Shown here one piece after another: positions 18,199-28,686 of a stretch of 64,000 nucleotides of DNA. This stretch comes from Vibrio pelagius (GTDB lineage: Bacteria > Pseudomonadota > Gammaproteobacteria > Enterobacterales > Vibrionaceae). The notes below the pieces were generated by a model. It did not search any database, had not been told where the DNA came from, and saw only the letters and a list, made by a program, of their open reading frames with translations. The stretch covers positions 434,001-498,000 of the forward strand of contig NZ_AP025503.1 in NCBI RefSeq assembly GCF_024347575.1, given 5' to 3'. Position 1 is the first letter of the stretch; every line of letters starts with the position of its first letter. The position numbers were made by a program, and so were the translations under genes.

Positions 18199-20049
18199 TT
18201 ACTCGTCTAGGAAACTACGTAGAGTTTCAGAGCGGCTTGGGTGACGCAGCTTACGTAGCGCTTTTGCTTCGATCTGACGGATACGTTCACGAGTTACGTC
18301 GAACTGCTTACCAACTTCTTCAAGAGTGTGGTCTGTGTTCATATCGATACCGAAGCGCATACGTAGTACTTTTGCTTCACGCGGCGTTAGGCCAGCTAGA
18401 ACGTCTTTAGTTGCACCGCGTAGGCTAGTTGCCGTTGCAGAGTCTAGAGGTAGTTCTAGAGTCGTATCCTCGATGAAATCACCTAGATGCGAATCTTCGT
18501 CGTCACCGATTGGTGTCTCCATTGAGATAGGCTCTTTAGCGATCTTCAGTACTTTACGGATCTTGTCTTCTGGCATTTGCATGCGCTCAGCCAACTCTTC
18601 CGGTAGTGGTTCACGACCCATCTCTTGCAGCATTTGACGAGAGATACGGTTTAGTTTGTTGATCGTTTCGATCATGTGAACCGGAATACGGATAGTACGA
18701 GCTTGGTCGGCAATCGAACGAGTGATTGCTTGACGGATCCACCATGTAGCGTAAGTCGAGAACTTGTAACCACGACGGTATTCAAACTTGTCAACCGCTT
18801 TCATCAGACCGATGTTACCTTCTTGGATTAGATCCAGGAACTGTAGACCACGGTTGGTGTACTTCTTAGCAATCGAGATTACTAGACGTAAGTTCGCTTC
18901 AACCATCTCTTTCTTCGCACGGCGAGCTTTTGCTTCACCGATAGACATACGACGGCTGATGTCTTTAATGCTTTGTACGGTTAGTGATGTCTCTTTCTCG
19001 ATCATATCCAGTTTCTGGATAGAGCGGCGGATTTCACTTTCGTTACGTTTGATCTTCTCTGCATATGGCTTGTCTGAAGCAAGTACTTCATCTAGCCATG
19101 CTTCGCTAGATTCGTTGCCTGTGAATAGGGCAATGAAAGATTTCTTCGGCATTTTGCCGTACTCAACCGTTTGGCGCATGATTAGGCGCTCTTGAGTACG
19201 TACACGATCCATTGAAGTGCGAAGTTCATTAACTAGGTAATCGAACTGTTTTGGCGTTAGACGGAACTCTTTGAACACGTCTTGCATCATCGTTGTTGCA
19301 AGAACAGCTTTCGGGCTCTCTGCACCGTATTCGTTGATCGCTAGTTGACGATTTTGGAAGCTTGTGCGAAGCGCAGTGAACTTCTCAAGAGCAAGTTCAG
19401 GGTCGATACCTGTATCTTCTTCTTCCTCTTCAGCGTCATCTTCGTCATCTACGTCTTCAGCATCTTCATCGTCAAGATCAGATTCTGCCAGCTCAGAACC
19501 GATATGCGTTGCTGTTGGTGCTGCAGTACCATCGTCATCTGGGTCAACGAAGCCGCTGATCAGATCGGTAAGGCGCAGCTCTTCAGCTTGAACTTTGTCA
19601 AACTGCTCCAAGATGTATGGAATAGTGCCAGGGTATTCAGCAACAGAGAGCTGAACTTGGTTGATACCATCTTCGATACGCTTAGCAATATCGATCTCGC
19701 CTTCACGAGTCAATAGCTCAACAGTACCCATCTCACGCATGTACATACGTACTGGGTCCGTTGTACGGCCAATCTCGTTTTCTACGCTAGAAAGCGCTGC
19801 TGCTGCCGCTTCGGCTGCATCTTCATCTGTGATGGTATCGTCATCATTTAGGGCTAGATCATCGGCATCAGGTGCGGTTTCTACAACCTTGATACCCATG
19901 TCGTTAATCATCTGAATGATGTCTTCTACCTGTTCAGAATCAACAATTTCTGCAGGTAGGTGGTCGTTTACTTCGGCGTAGGTCAGATAGCCTTGTTCCT
20001 TGCCTTTAATAACAAGTAATTTTAGCTGTGACTGCGGATTTTGATCCAT
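18199..20049 (-). CDS. rpoD: RNA polymerase primary sigma factor, sigma-70
   Basis: Directs RNA polymerase to housekeeping -10/-35 promoters. The 616 residues (E. coli 613) show region 1.1 at the start ([20 protein letters not shown]), region 1.2 ([20 protein letters not shown]), and an acidic non-conserved insert with long Asp/Glu runs near residues 190-215. Region 2 includes [20 protein letters not shown] and the -10-reading [10 protein letters not shown]; region 4 ends with [20 protein letters not shown], the -35 recognition helix. It is the last gene of the rpsU-yqeY-dnaG-rpoD macromolecular synthesis operon, 99 bases after dnaG. Confidence 0.98.
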   Translation of the reverse strand: MDQNPQSQLKLLVIKGKEQGYLTYAEVNDHLPAEIVDSEQVEDIIQMINDMGIKVVETAPDADDLALNDDDTITDEDAAEAAAAALSSVENEIGRTTDPVRMYMREMGTVELLTREGEIDIAKRIEDGINQVQLSVAEYPGTIPYILEQFDKVQAEELRLTDLISGFVDPDDDGTAAPTATHIGSELAESDLDDEDAEDVDDEDDAEEEEEDTGIDPELALEKFTALRTSFQNRQLAINEYGAESPKAVLATTMMQDVFKEFRLTPKQFDYLVNELRTSMDRVRTQERLIMRQTVEYGKMPKKSFIALFTGNESSEAWLDEVLASDKPYAEKIKRNESEIRRSIQKLDMIEKETSLTVQSIKDISRRMSIGEAKARRAKKEMVEANLRLVISIAKKYTNRGLQFLDLIQEGNIGLMKAVDKFEYRRGYKFSTYATWWIRQAITRSIADQARTIRIPVHMIETINKLNRISRQMLQEMGREPLPEELAERMQMPEDKIRKVLKIAKEPISMETPIGDDEDSHLGDFIEDTTLELPLDSATATSLRGATKDVLAGLTPREAKVLRMRFGIDMNTDHTLEEVGKQFDVTRERIRQIEAKALRKLRHPSRSETLRSFLDE

Positions 20050-20148
20050 AGATGATATCCAACTTCAGGTCTGGTGAAGGAAGTTGCATTTTAAAATGCA
20101 AACCATAAATGTTAACAAATTTTATCAATGCTGACTAATCAATCAGGG

Positions 20149-21900
20149 TTACGCTTTTAAATCTAGCATTAAGGCTAGCAGCTCCCTTTTTTCTTCGGCT
20201 GATAAACCGACACTTCTTGCTTTGGCCTGCAGGTTTTCAATTTGCTTTTCTACGCACTGGGCAAGAATATTGTCCAATGAGTCTAAGAATATATCTTCTT
20301 GATTGTCATCATCGAGGGGGATTTCCCAGCTCGCGAGACGAGACAGAAGTGCCTCATGTTTACTATGTCGCCAGTGCTCTAACAACTGGCCGGTGTTGAT
20401 ATGGGGGTTAGCATGGCATTTATCAAGTACCTCTACGAATAAACTTAAACCAGGTAATGGTAAGTCTCGTACACTTGATAAATCCGGTACCATATCAGCA
20501 TAGCTCGGATTTTGTAGAAGCAAAGCGATCACTTCTCGCATAGGGGTGCGTTTAAGCTCTTTATGCGGTTGCGGGCTAGAGCTCTTTTTATGAACTCTAG
20601 CTCGTCTTAGCTGATTATCAAACCCCGTGCGTTCATCCAGTAACTTTTCAAGCAGTTCTTGGAAGTAGCTATCAGGAATTTTATTGATAAGTGCACTGGC
20701 ATGGGCTCGTAACGCCGATTTACCTTCGGTTGTTCCAAGGTTTAATTGATGGATTTCAATTAGGTTGTCGAACAAGTAAGTCGAAAGTGGCGTCGCGTTT
20801 TGAACCAGTTGTTCAAAGGCTTCTTTGCCGTGCTGTCGAATATAACTGTCTGGGTCTTCGCCATCTGGCAAGAACAGAAACTTCAGGGTATTACCCGTCT
20901 TTAAATATTCAAGCGCATTTTCCAGCGCGCGCCAAGCGGCTTCTTTACCCGCTCGGTCACCATCATAACAACACACAACCGTGTGGGTTTGACGGAACAA
21001 CATCTGGATATGATCACCAGTTGTCGACGTGCCCAGCGAGGCGACGGAATAATCTACGCCATATTGCGCTAGCGCGACAACATCCATGTAACCTTCAACC
21101 ACCAAGACTTGAGGTGGCTCACGGTAAGCCTGTAAGACTTCGTAAAGACCATATAGCTCTTTGCCTTTATGGAAGATCGGAGTCTCAGGGGAGTTGAGGT
21201 ACTTTGGTGTTCCATCTTCAAGAACACGGCCACCAAAACCAATCACTCGACCACGACGATCGCGAATCGGGAACATGATGCGTCCACGAAAACGGTCGTA
21301 TCGGTTACCCTTGTCGTTTTCGATTAACATGCCGCCCGTGACCAGCATGTCCTGCGCTTCTTTTTGTTGACCGAAATTCTTACGAACTAAATCCCACTCA
21401 TCGGCAACGTAACCAATCCCAAACTTCTGTACGATTTCACCTGAAAGCCCTCTATTCTTAAGGTACTCAATCGCAGGCTTACTCGAAGATAGCTTGAGTT
21501 GTGAGCGATAAAATTGACTGATACCACTCATTAAGTCATAGAGATTACGCTTTTGCTCTGTGTTGGCGCGCGGCTGAGTTGAAATGGCACCGCTGCGCTG
21601 CTCGCGAGGGACCTCTAGGCCAAGAAAGCTCGCAAGCTCTTCAATAGCTTCAACAAACTCAAGGCGCTCGAACTCCATGATGAAGTCGATGGCGTTGCCG
21701 TGCACGCCGCAACCAAAACAGTGATAGAACTGCTTTTCTTGGCTTACGCTAAAAGAGGGCGTTTTTTCGTTGTGAAATGGACAACAAGCACTGTAGTTTT
21801 TGCCTTTTTTCTTAAGTTTTACGCGTGCGTCAATGATGTCGACGATATCGAGACGCGCGAGGAGGTCATCAATGAAACTACGTGGGATAATTCCAGCCAT
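20149..21900 (-). CDS. dnaG: DNA primase
   Basis: Makes RNA primers for Okazaki fragments and loads with DnaB helicase at the fork. The 583 residues match the family (E. coli 581). The CHC2 zinc domain uses C40, H43, C61 and C64 (CPFHNEK then FGCG). The TOPRIM catalytic core follows, with VLVVEGYMDVVAL near residue 265 and CCYDGDRAGKEAA near 310. The C-terminal helicase-binding domain occupies about 440-583. It is preceded, after yqeY, by a strong hairpin that probably limits its transcription, as known for the E. coli rpsU-dnaG junction. Confidence 0.97.
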   Translation of the reverse strand: MAGIIPRSFIDDLLARLDIVDIIDARVKLKKKGKNYSACCPFHNEKTPSFSVSQEKQFYHCFGCGVHGNAIDFIMEFERLEFVEAIEELASFLGLEVPREQRSGAISTQPRANTEQKRNLYDLMSGISQFYRSQLKLSSSKPAIEYLKNRGLSGEIVQKFGIGYVADEWDLVRKNFGQQKEAQDMLVTGGMLIENDKGNRYDRFRGRIMFPIRDRRGRVIGFGGRVLEDGTPKYLNSPETPIFHKGKELYGLYEVLQAYREPPQVLVVEGYMDVVALAQYGVDYSVASLGTSTTGDHIQMLFRQTHTVVCCYDGDRAGKEAAWRALENALEYLKTGNTLKFLFLPDGEDPDSYIRQHGKEAFEQLVQNATPLSTYLFDNLIEIHQLNLGTTEGKSALRAHASALINKIPDSYFQELLEKLLDERTGFDNQLRRARVHKKSSSPQPHKELKRTPMREVIALLLQNPSYADMVPDLSSVRDLPLPGLSLFVEVLDKCHANPHINTGQLLEHWRHSKHEALLSRLASWEIPLDDDNQEDIFLDSLDNILAQCVEKQIENLQAKARSVGLSAEEKRELLALMLDLKA

Positions 21901-21965
21901 AAAACCTTAGAAAAATGCACTAACTGAGAGTGATGATAATATAGTTTGAATAGGTAACAGATACA

Positions 21966-22002
21966 AACAAGCCGTGCGTTCCATAGGATTGCACGGCTTG
22001 TT
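21966..22002 (-). terminator. Partial terminator/attenuator between yqeY and dnaG
   Basis: A perfect 12-bp stem (AACAAGCCGTGC / GCACGGCTTGTT) with a 13-nt loop. The minus-strand tail is TTGTATCTG, a weak U-run. It is well placed to let only part of the rpsU-yqeY transcripts enter dnaG. Confidence 0.7.
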
Positions 22003-22018
22003 GCAATTTGATTTGGGA

Positions 22019-22462
22019 TTAAGCGAGTTTAGAGCGAACTAAACCACTAACTTTACCCATATCTGCACGCCCTTGAATTTGTGGTTTCAAGATAGCCATT
22101 ACTTTACCCATGTCTTGCATGCCCGCAGGTTGAGCTTCTGCAATTGCGCTATCTAGTAGTGCAATGACTTCTTCTTCAGTAAGCGGTTGAGGCATAAAGC
22201 CTTCAAGTACAGCAATTTCTGCTTGTTCCACGTCAGCAAGATCTTGACGACCAGCCGATTCATATTGAGCAACAGAATCGCGACGCTGTTTAACCATCTT
22301 AACTAGAACAGCAAGGATGTCGTCGTCGCTCAGAGTAATCTGCTCGTCGACTTCACGTTGCTTAATAGCTGAAAGAGCTAAACGGATAGTGCCAAGGCGC
22401 GGTTTGTCCTTGGCTTTCATCGCTAATTTTTGCTCTTCTTTGAGTTGTTCAATAAGAGCCAT
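22019..22462 (-). CDS. yqeY: GatB/YqeY domain-containing protein
   Basis: A 147-residue soluble protein composed entirely of the YqeY domain, which is related to the tail domain of GatB, the tRNA-dependent amidotransferase subunit; a role in tRNA or aminoacylation metabolism is suspected but not established. The characteristic segments IRLALSAIKQREVDEQ (near residue 28) and the C-terminal GRADMGKVSGLVRSKL are present. It lies 25 bases downstream of rpsU and upstream of dnaG; in E. coli rpsU is directly followed by dnaG, so this is the four-gene version of the operon. Confidence 0.94.
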   Translation of the reverse strand: MALIEQLKEEQKLAMKAKDKPRLGTIRLALSAIKQREVDEQITLSDDDILAVLVKMVKQRRDSVAQYESAGRQDLADVEQAEIAVLEGFMPQPLTEEEVIALLDSAIAEAQPAGMQDMGKVMAILKPQIQGRADMGKVSGLVRSKLA

Positions 22463-22487
22463 AACTCAGTCCTTATGGATTAAGTTA

Positions 22488-22703
22488 TTAGTACAGGCGA
22501 ACGCGACGTGCGTTTTCGCGAGCTAGCTTCTTAGCGTGACGCTTTTGAGCTGCTGCTTTAGCGCGTTTGCGAACTGTAGTTGGTTTTTCATAGTGCTCAC
22601 GACGACGCACTTCAGAAAGGATACCTGCTTTTTCGCAAGAGCGCTTGAAACGACGTAGTGCAACGTCGAACGGTTCGTTTTCACGTACTTTAACTACTGG
22701 CAT
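22488..22703 (-). CDS. rpsU: 30S ribosomal protein bS21
   Basis: A 71-residue, strongly basic protein of the small ribosomal subunit platform, needed for efficient initiation on natural mRNAs. The start [25 protein letters not shown] and the Arg/Lys-rich tail are those of gammaproteobacterial bS21, and the length is identical. First gene of the macromolecular synthesis operon; its promoter lies in the 229-base gap shared with the divergent tsaD. Confidence 0.98.
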
Positions 22704-22932
22704 ATGCCTTTCACCTCAGGGGTTATTCGTTAACGCTGGTAACTTAGTGAGCTGAACTTAAATATTCAGTCTTAACCAGCTTGATCAAAAATGGTGCGGA
22801 ATTTTAATCCGATCACAGTGGCTTTGTAAAGCACTTTGTCGATTATAGTCTGTACAATATTTGTTTGCTGAGCTCAGGCAGGGTAATATTGCGCTAATTT
22901 CCCATTAAAGATGAAAGCGTGCCGAGAAAATT

Positions 22933-23952
22933 ATGCGCATTATTGGTATTGAAACCTCTTGTGATGAAACAGGAATCGCAATTTATGATGATGAGCAAGG
23001 TCTGCTTTCTCATCAACTCTACAGCCAGGTAAAACTGCACGCCGATTACGGTGGTGTTGTTCCTGAGCTTGCATCACGTGATCACGTGAAGAAAACCATT
23101 CCACTGATCAAAGCGGCTCTTAAAGAAGCAAACTTAACCTCTAAAGACATTGATGGTGTTGCTTACACAGCAGGCCCTGGTTTGGTAGGTGCTCTTCTTG
23201 TTGGTGCGACGATTGGTCGCAGTATTGCTTACGCTTGGGGCGTTCCAGCCGTGCCAGTACACCATATGGAAGGCCATCTACTTGCTCCCATGCTAGAAGA
23301 TAACCCACCACCGTTCCCGTTTGTGGCACTGCTGGTATCGGGTGGTCATACCATGATGGTTGAAGTAAAAGGCATTGGTGAATATCGTATTCTGGGTGAG
23401 TCAATTGATGACGCAGCTGGTGAAGCCTTCGACAAAACCGCGAAGTTGATGGGTTTAGATTACCCAGGTGGTCCACTGCTTTCTCGCTTGGCAGAAAAGG
23501 GCACGCCGGGTCGCTTTAAGTTCCCGCGCCCAATGACGGATCGTCCTGGTCTAGATATGAGCTTCTCAGGTCTAAAAACCTTTGCAGCTAATACCATTCG
23601 TGACAATGACGATAGCGAACAGACTCGCGCAGACATCGCATACGCGTTCCAAGAGGCGGTTTGTGGCACCTTGGTAATCAAGTGTAAGCGTGCCTTGGCG
23701 GAGACTGGCATGAAACGTATAGTTATTGCTGGTGGTGTGAGTGCAAACAAGCAGTTACGAGCAGAACTTGAAGCGCTAGCGAAGAAGATTGGCGGTGAGG
23801 TTTACTACCCGCGCACTGAGTTTTGTACTGACAATGGTGCAATGATCGCTTATGCAGGTATGCAGCGTCTTAAGAACGGTGAGGTGGCTGATCTTTCAGT
23901 TCAAGCGACACCACGCTGGCCTATCGATCAGCTTGAGCCTATTGCTGAGTAA
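22933..23952 (+). CDS. tsaD: tRNA N6-threonylcarbamoyladenosine transferase subunit
   Basis: Transfers the threonylcarbamoyl group to A37 of tRNAs that read ANN codons, working with TsaB, TsaE and TsaC. The 339-residue ASKHA-fold protein has its metal-binding histidines H111 and H115 in HHMEGH, the phosphate loop near [10 protein letters not shown] at residue 5, and a second loop VSGGHTMM near 136. It is divergent from rpsU, as in E. coli. A terminator follows within 20 bases. Confidence 0.97.
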   Translation: MRIIGIETSCDETGIAIYDDEQGLLSHQLYSQVKLHADYGGVVPELASRDHVKKTIPLIKAALKEANLTSKDIDGVAYTAGPGLVGALLVGATIGRSIAYAWGVPAVPVHHMEGHLLAPMLEDNPPPFPFVALLVSGGHTMMVEVKGIGEYRILGESIDDAAGEAFDKTAKLMGLDYPGGPLLSRLAEKGTPGRFKFPRPMTDRPGLDMSFSGLKTFAANTIRDNDDSEQTRADIAYAFQEAVCGTLVIKCKRALAETGMKRIVIAGGVSANKQLRAELEALAKKIGGEVYYPRTEFCTDNGAMIAYAGMQRLKNGEVADLSVQATPRWPIDQLEPIAE

Positions 23953-23970
23953 TCGAATCTGAATGAATGG

Positions 23971-23998
23971 ACGGCCGCTGAAGTAGCGGCCGTTTTTA
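23971..23998 (+). terminator. Intrinsic terminator of tsaD
   Basis: ACGGCCGCT-gaagt-AGCGGCCGTTTTT: a GC-rich stem with a T-run. Confidence 0.88.
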
Positions 23999-24016
23999 TA
24001 TGACTTAGGGAAGACA

Positions 24017-24835
24017 ATGAACAATTTCACTATTGAAAACCAAAACATGGCGTACCTAGATGAAGGGCAAGGGCCTGTACTAGTGTTCGGTCACAGCTAT
24101 CTATGGGATAGTGCAATGTGGCAACCTCAATTAGAGGCGCTGAAATCTAAGTACCGTTGTATTGTTCCTGAGCTTTGGTCACACGGTCAATCTGATGCGG
24201 CGCCAAGCTCAATGCGCACGCTAAAAGATTATGCTCAACATGTTTTGGCACTGCTTGATCATTTGGGTGTTGAGGAGTTCTCAATTGTTGGTCTATCGGT
24301 AGGCGGCATGTGGGGGACAGAGTTGGTTGAATTGGCACCGTCTCGAGTGAAAACGCTAGTACTTATGGATACCTTTGTTGGTCTAGAGCCAGAAGTAGCA
24401 CACGCTAAGTACTTCTCAATGTTAGATACCATCGCCCAGACCAAGATGGTTCCACCACCGATTGTTGAAGCGGTGGTTCCTTTGTTCTTCGCGAATCAAG
24501 CAGAGCAAAATAGCCCTGCGCTAGTGAAAGGTTTTACAGAGTTTCTGTCGCAGCTAAGCGGTGAGCACGCAGAACAGGTCGCACGTATTGGGCGCATAGT
24601 GTTCGGACGCCGCGACATGATCGAATCGATAGAGAAGTTTGCTTTACCAGTCTTGGTTGCCGTAGGTCAAGAAGACAAACCTCGTCCGGTATTGGAATCT
24701 TACTTAATGCATGATTGCATTTCAGGTAGCGAGTTAGCTGTAATTCCAAATGCTGGCCATATTAGTAGCTTAGAACAGCCTGAGTTTGTAAATGAGATGC
24801 TTGCGAGCTTCTTAGATAAGCATCTGTTGGTGTAA
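24017..24835 (+). CDS. Alpha/beta hydrolase, substrate unknown
   Basis: A 272-residue serine hydrolase of the alpha/beta fold. The nucleophile elbow is GLSVGG with S94; the oxyanion-loop region FGHSYLW is near residue 24; the catalytic His is H248 in NAGHISSLEQP, and the acid is probably the Asp of VGQEDKPRP near 220. No signal peptide, so cytoplasmic. Relatives are often labelled 3-oxoadipate enol-lactonase, but no aromatic catabolism genes are nearby and that name should not be taken over. It is a single gene between two terminators. Confidence 0.87.
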   Translation: MNNFTIENQNMAYLDEGQGPVLVFGHSYLWDSAMWQPQLEALKSKYRCIVPELWSHGQSDAAPSSMRTLKDYAQHVLALLDHLGVEEFSIVGLSVGGMWGTELVELAPSRVKTLVLMDTFVGLEPEVAHAKYFSMLDTIAQTKMVPPPIVEAVVPLFFANQAEQNSPALVKGFTEFLSQLSGEHAEQVARIGRIVFGRRDMIESIEKFALPVLVAVGQEDKPRPVLESYLMHDCISGSELAVIPNAGHISSLEQPEFVNEMLASFLDKHLLV

Positions 24836-24862
24836 CAGTATCACCAGCGAAATGTTGGAAAG

Positions 24863-24898
24863 TCGGCGTAATCTGTATCGATTACGCCGATTTTTTTT
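24863..24898 (+). terminator. Intrinsic terminator between convergent hydrolase and plsY genes
   Basis: TCGGCGTAATC-tgtatc-GATTACGCCGA with an eight-base T-run. The 3' arm contains the plsY stop codon. Confidence 0.9.
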
Positions 24899-25478
24899 GT
24901 CCTAATTTGGGTTCACTACCATCGAGTAATCGACGAATATTTTGATGATGACGCAATACGATGAGGCAACACAACATGGCAACAGGAAGCGTGTACTGTG
25001 GTTTAACCATCCATGCATAAAACGGAGTGACTAACACAGTCACAATCGCAGCTAAGGATGAGTAACGGAAGAGAAACGCGACCAGTAGCCAAGTACCCAT
25101 AATCATACCAGTAAGATCAAGACCAATAGGTGCGATTGCACCCAAGGCGGTCGCGACACCTTTGCCACCTTTAAAGTGGAAGAAGATCGGGTACATATGA
25201 CCTAAACATGCGGCAATCGCGACAACACCCAGAATGATAGGGTCGATATCGAGAAAGTAACCGAGCCAGACAGGAATCGTGCCCTTTAGCATGTCACACA
25301 GCAGTACAGAGGCTGCCGCGGCTTTACCACCGATACGCAATACATTGGTAGCACCGGGGTTATTTGAGCCCACCGTTCTGGGATCAGGCAGACGCGCGAT
25401 TCGGCATATCAAGACCGCACTTGAGATTGAACCTAGTAGATAGGCTGCAATGATCATAATGAGTGCCAATGGAGTCAT
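24882..25478 (-). CDS. plsY: Acyl-phosphate glycerol-3-phosphate acyltransferase
   Basis: Acylates glycerol 3-phosphate with acyl-phosphate made by PlsX, the first membrane step of phospholipid synthesis. I start at the ATG at 25478 ([20 protein letters not shown]), which has AGGA five bases upstream and aligns with E. coli PlsY; the open frame runs on to 25607 but would overlap the divergent folB. The 198 residues contain about five membrane helices and the family motifs [20 protein letters not shown] and the G-G-K-G-V-A-T glycine-rich loop. It is divergent from folB, as in E. coli. Confidence 0.95.
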   Translation of the reverse strand: MTPLALIMIIAAYLLGSISSAVLICRIARLPDPRTVGSNNPGATNVLRIGGKAAAASVLLCDMLKGTIPVWLGYFLDIDPIILGVVAIAACLGHMYPIFFHFKGGKGVATALGAIAPIGLDLTGMIMGTWLLVAFLFRYSSLAAIVTVLVTPFYAWMVKPQYTLPVAMLCCLIVLRHHQNIRRLLDGSEPKLGQKKSA

Positions 25479-25600
25479 GTCTGTCCTTAATGGTGCGAAA
25501 ATAATGCTCAATCCAAGAGTAATTGATATCATATCCTGAATTAGGCAAATAATACGTTTTTTTCCCATTTTTGGGTATCCGACCTCTAAAAGGACAACTA

Positions 25601-25960
25601 ATGGCACTGGATAAAGTTTTCATCGAACAGTTAGAAGTGATCACAACGATTGGTGTGTATGACTGGGAACAAGAAATTAAGCAAAAGCTAGTGCTTGATA
25701 TAGAAATGGCTCACGACAACCGCCCTGCAGGTAAAAGTGATGATGTGGTTGATGCTTTAGATTATTCAAAGGTGAGCACGGCGGTTCTTGAGCACATTGA
25801 AAATGGTCGCTTCCTATTGGTTGAGCGTGTCGCAGAAGAGATCGCTGAGTTGATCATGACGCAATTCTCAGTGCCGTGGATCAAGATCCGCCTGGCGAAA
25901 CCGGGCGCAGTGCCTCAAGCGAAAGCTGTAGGCGTGGTCATCGAACGAGGCCAAGCATGA
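25601..25960 (+). CDS. folB: Dihydroneopterin aldolase
   Basis: Cleaves 7,8-dihydroneopterin to 6-hydroxymethyl-dihydropterin and glycolaldehyde in folate synthesis. The start is the ATG at 25601 ([13 protein letters not shown]), preceded by AAAGGACA; this gives 119 residues, the usual length. IGVYDWEQ near residue 17 and the catalytic Lys in the C-terminal [10 protein letters not shown] are present. Its stop overlaps the folK start (ATGA), so the two consecutive folate enzymes are translationally coupled. Confidence 0.96.
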   Translation: MALDKVFIEQLEVITTIGVYDWEQEIKQKLVLDIEMAHDNRPAGKSDDVVDALDYSKVSTAVLEHIENGRFLLVERVAEEIAELIMTQFSVPWIKIRLAKPGAVPQAKAVGVVIERGQA

Positions 25961-26439
25961 CCATTGCTTATGTCGGGGTCGGCACCAATATCGACCGTGA
26001 CAAACATGCCAAGGCCGCTTGGCTAGAGTTGCAATCTTTGGGGAGTAATCTACGTTGCTCCTCAATTTATCACTGTGAACCAGTGGGGTTTGACAGCCAT
26101 CCGTTCTATAACTTCGTGATTGAGCTCGATACTTTGTTGTCATTGACCGAATTTTCACAACAGCTGCGTAAAATTGAGTTTAAATACGGGCGCGCGAAGG
26201 ATGCTCATAAGTTGCAAGATCGCAATTTAGATCTCGATATTGTGCTGTTTGGTGATGTGGTTTCTTCTCAAAAACCTCAACTGCCTCGCAGTGATATCTT
26301 TAAATATCCTTTTGTCACACAACCACTATATGATCTCTGTCCTTCTCGTGTAATCCCTCAGGATGGGCGAACCGTCAGTGAAATATGGCAGAAAATGGAG
26401 CAGCTAGACTCTCTCTCTGTTGTAGATATAGAACTATAA
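25957..26439 (+). CDS. folK: 2-amino-4-hydroxy-6-hydroxymethyldihydropteridine pyrophosphokinase
   Basis: Transfers pyrophosphate from ATP to the FolB product. The start is the ATG at 25957, which overlaps the folB stop; 160 residues, like other HPPKs. The signature [11 protein letters not shown] is at about residues 88-98, with the two metal-binding Asp residues. In many enterobacteria folK lies elsewhere with pcnB; here it forms a two-gene folate operon with folB, 16 bases upstream of uppP. Confidence 0.95.
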   Translation: MTIAYVGVGTNIDRDKHAKAAWLELQSLGSNLRCSSIYHCEPVGFDSHPFYNFVIELDTLLSLTEFSQQLRKIEFKYGRAKDAHKLQDRNLDLDIVLFGDVVSSQKPQLPRSDIFKYPFVTQPLYDLCPSRVIPQDGRTVSEIWQKMEQLDSLSVVDIEL

Positions 26440-26455
26440 ATTTTTAAGGTTAGAA

Positions 26456-27259
26456 ATGAGTTATTTTGAAGCGTTTATTTTGGCGTTGGTGCAAGGCTTT
26501 ACCGAGTTTTTGCCGATCTCAAGTTCGGCACACTTGATCCTTCCTTCAGCTGTACTTGGCTGGGAAGACCAAGGTTTGGCATTCGATGTGGCGGTACACG
26601 TTGGTACATTGGCGGCTGTAGTGATCTATTTTCGCAAAGAAGTTATTTCACTACTGAATGCGTTTTTTGGTTCCGTGTTCAAAGGTGATCGAAGTAAAGA
26701 AGCGAAACTGGCTTGGATGATTATCTTAGCGACCATTCCTGCGTGTGTGTTTGGCCTATTGATGAAAGACATCATTGAGCTTTACCTGCGTAGTGCGTGG
26801 GTTATCGCGACCACGACTATCGTGTTTGGTTTGTTGTTATGGTGGGTAGATAAGAACTCAGCACTGCGTGATGATGAGTATCAAGCGGGTTGGAAGAAGG
26901 CACTATTCGTTGGTTTGGCGCAAGCGATGGCGATGATCCCTGGTACGTCTCGTTCAGGCGCAACTATTACAGCTGCGTTGTACCTTGGCTTTACCCGTGA
27001 AGCGGCAGCACGTTTCTCTTTCCTAATGTCGATTCCTATTATCACGCTAGCGGGCGGCTACTTAGGTCTTAAGCTAGTTACCAGTGGTGATCCAATCCAT
27101 TTTGGTACTTTGTTGACGGGGATTGTGGTCTCTTTCATCAGCGCTTATATCTGTATTCACTTCTTCTTGAAGTTAATCTCTCGTATGGGTATGACGCCAT
27201 TTGTTATCTACCGTCTGATTCTAGGCTGTGGTCTGTTTGCTTTCTTGATGATGCAATAA
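26456..27259 (+). CDS. uppP: Undecaprenyl-diphosphate phosphatase
   Basis: Recycles undecaprenyl pyrophosphate to the monophosphate carrier for cell-wall synthesis; loss or excess changes bacitracin sensitivity, hence the older name bacA. The 267-residue inner-membrane protein has about seven or eight helices. Both catalytic motifs are visible: the Glu-rich [15 protein letters not shown] at residue 14 and the P-loop-like [10 protein letters not shown] near residue 162. It probably shares the transcript of folB-folK and ends at a strong terminator. Confidence 0.97.
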   Translation: MSYFEAFILALVQGFTEFLPISSSAHLILPSAVLGWEDQGLAFDVAVHVGTLAAVVIYFRKEVISLLNAFFGSVFKGDRSKEAKLAWMIILATIPACVFGLLMKDIIELYLRSAWVIATTTIVFGLLLWWVDKNSALRDDEYQAGWKKALFVGLAQAMAMIPGTSRSGATITAALYLGFTREAAARFSFLMSIPIITLAGGYLGLKLVTSGDPIHFGTLLTGIVVSFISAYICIHFFLKLISRMGMTPFVIYRLILGCGLFAFLMMQ

Positions 27260-27285
27260 GCTCCAACTCAAAGTTCAAAACGCAC

Positions 27286-27316
27286 AAAACCCGCTGATTC
27301 AGCGGGTTTTGTTTTT
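27286..27316 (+). terminator. Intrinsic terminator of folB-folK-uppP
   Basis: AAAACCCGCTGA-tTCAGCGGGTTTT stem followed by GTTTTT, 27 bases after the uppP stop. The convergent cca gene may use it too. Confidence 0.87.
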
Positions 27317-27342
27317 CTAATCAATGGTATAAGTTTGTATTT

Positions 27343-28602
27343 CTAAGTGGTAACTAGAGCGCGCTCAATAGCCTGAACACGGCGTTTCTCTTGCTCATCT
27401 CGAATCTCTTTGCCTTTAAAGCCGTCGGCAATCACCGCTTTAACATCAACCCCTAATGCAGCTTGATACGCAGCTTCAAAGCGCGGCTTTTGCGGGTAAG
27501 GCTCAAACTCTAACCCTTTCCTTCCTGCATGGTCGGCTTGGCAGCACAACAAGATGTCATTGAGCCTTTCAGGTTTACGCCATACGTCAAACTTGTTGAG
27601 GATCTTTAGGAAGGTAGCTGGCTTGAGCTCTCCGGCTCGGTGAATATTGGAGTGCTGCTCACAGACAAGCAGTGCTAAATCACGAAATTCATTCGGCACA
27701 CGAACTCGCTCACACAGTGATTTGATCAGCTTGATCCCCGTATGACAGTGCATTTTGTGGCTAGGCCATTCATTTGGTGGGGTCACACCTTTACCGAGGT
27801 CATGTACTTGGGCTGCAAAGCGAACGGGCAGTGAAGTGCTTAATAGTGCGGCCTGCTGAGCAACCATCAAGGTGTGAATACCCGTATCGATCTCAGGATG
27901 CCACTTTTCAGGCTGTGGGACGCCAAATAGCGCGTCCAACTCTGGGAGTACCACGGCTAGGGCACCGCACTCTCTCAAGGTTGATAAGAAAATTTCTGGA
28001 TGTGGTGTACTGAGTGATTTGTGCCACTCTTGCCAGACACGCTCTGCTGTCAGATGCTCTAATTCACCGGACTCAACGATACGTCGCATCATCTCCATAG
28101 TTTCTGGCGCAACGGTAAAGCCCAAATGATGAAGCTTGGCGGCGAAACGAGCCACACGCAGCACGCGCAGTGGATCTTCGACAAAGGCGTCTGAGACGTG
28201 TCTTAGGACGCGGTTCTCTAGGTCTTGTTGACCATGATAGGGATCGTAGAGTGTACCTTGTTCATCTTGTGCGATAGCGTTGATGGTTAGGTCGCGACGC
28301 ATGAGATCTTCTTCGAGGGTAACGTCAGGTGCAAAATAGCACTCAAAACCTGTATAGCCAGAGCCAGACTTTTTCTCAGTTCGTGCTAGTGCGTGCTCTT
28401 CTTTAGTTTTTGGGTGCAAGAAAACTGGAAACTCTTTACCAACGGCGGTAAACCCAAGTTCTTCCATCTGCTGCGGCGTACTGCCGACGACAACCCAATC
28501 TTTGTCGTAGCTCGCAATGTTCAGTAATTGGTCACGTACGGCACCACCTACCAAATATCTGTTTAGGCTCTGGTGTACTGGTAAGCCATCGTAGTTTTGC
28601 AA
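27343..28602 (-). CDS. cca: CCA-adding tRNA nucleotidyltransferase (TTG start)
   Basis: Adds or repairs the CCA end of tRNAs. The class II nucleotidyltransferase core starts at [13 protein letters not shown], with the catalytic DKDWVVVG near residue 37 and the R-R-D-L-T-I-N-A motif; an HD phosphohydrolase domain (VHDLGKG) lies in the C-terminal half, as in E. coli Cca. The frame contains no ATG near the expected start. I choose the TTG at 28602, which has a strong GAGGTGA Shine-Dalgarno four bases away; a second TTG at 28650 lacks one. This gives 419 residues and about 13 extra residues before the usual N-terminus. Divergent from gspA. Confidence 0.93.
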   Translation of the reverse strand: MQNYDGLPVHQSLNRYLVGGAVRDQLLNIASYDKDWVVVGSTPQQMEELGFTAVGKEFPVFLHPKTKEEHALARTEKKSGSGYTGFECYFAPDVTLEEDLMRRDLTINAIAQDEQGTLYDPYHGQQDLENRVLRHVSDAFVEDPLRVLRVARFAAKLHHLGFTVAPETMEMMRRIVESGELEHLTAERVWQEWHKSLSTPHPEIFLSTLRECGALAVVLPELDALFGVPQPEKWHPEIDTGIHTLMVAQQAALLSTSLPVRFAAQVHDLGKGVTPPNEWPSHKMHCHTGIKLIKSLCERVRVPNEFRDLALLVCEQHSNIHRAGELKPATFLKILNKFDVWRKPERLNDILLCCQADHAGRKGLEFEPYPQKPRFEAAYQAALGVDVKAVIADGFKGKEIRDEQEKRRVQAIERALVTT

Positions 28603-28686
28603 CTTATCACCTCGAAATCTTTTATCACTGCTGGACTTTATGGCGAGCAATGGTAATTTCCATTTATCGTAATTATAGGGCAGCCT

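Noticed and set aside
19380..19500. Runs of Asp/Glu codons in rpoD as a low-complexity or repeat anomaly
   Set aside because: An acidic non-conserved insert at this place is normal for gammaproteobacterial sigma-70.
25479..25607. Longer plsY reading frame with 43 extra residues
   Set aside because: It would overlap the divergent folB start, lacks family similarity there, and the ATG at 25478 has a good Shine-Dalgarno.
25876..25956. N-terminal extension of folK inside folB
   Set aside because: The frame-shifted region shadows folB; the ATG overlapping the folB stop gives the standard HPPK length.
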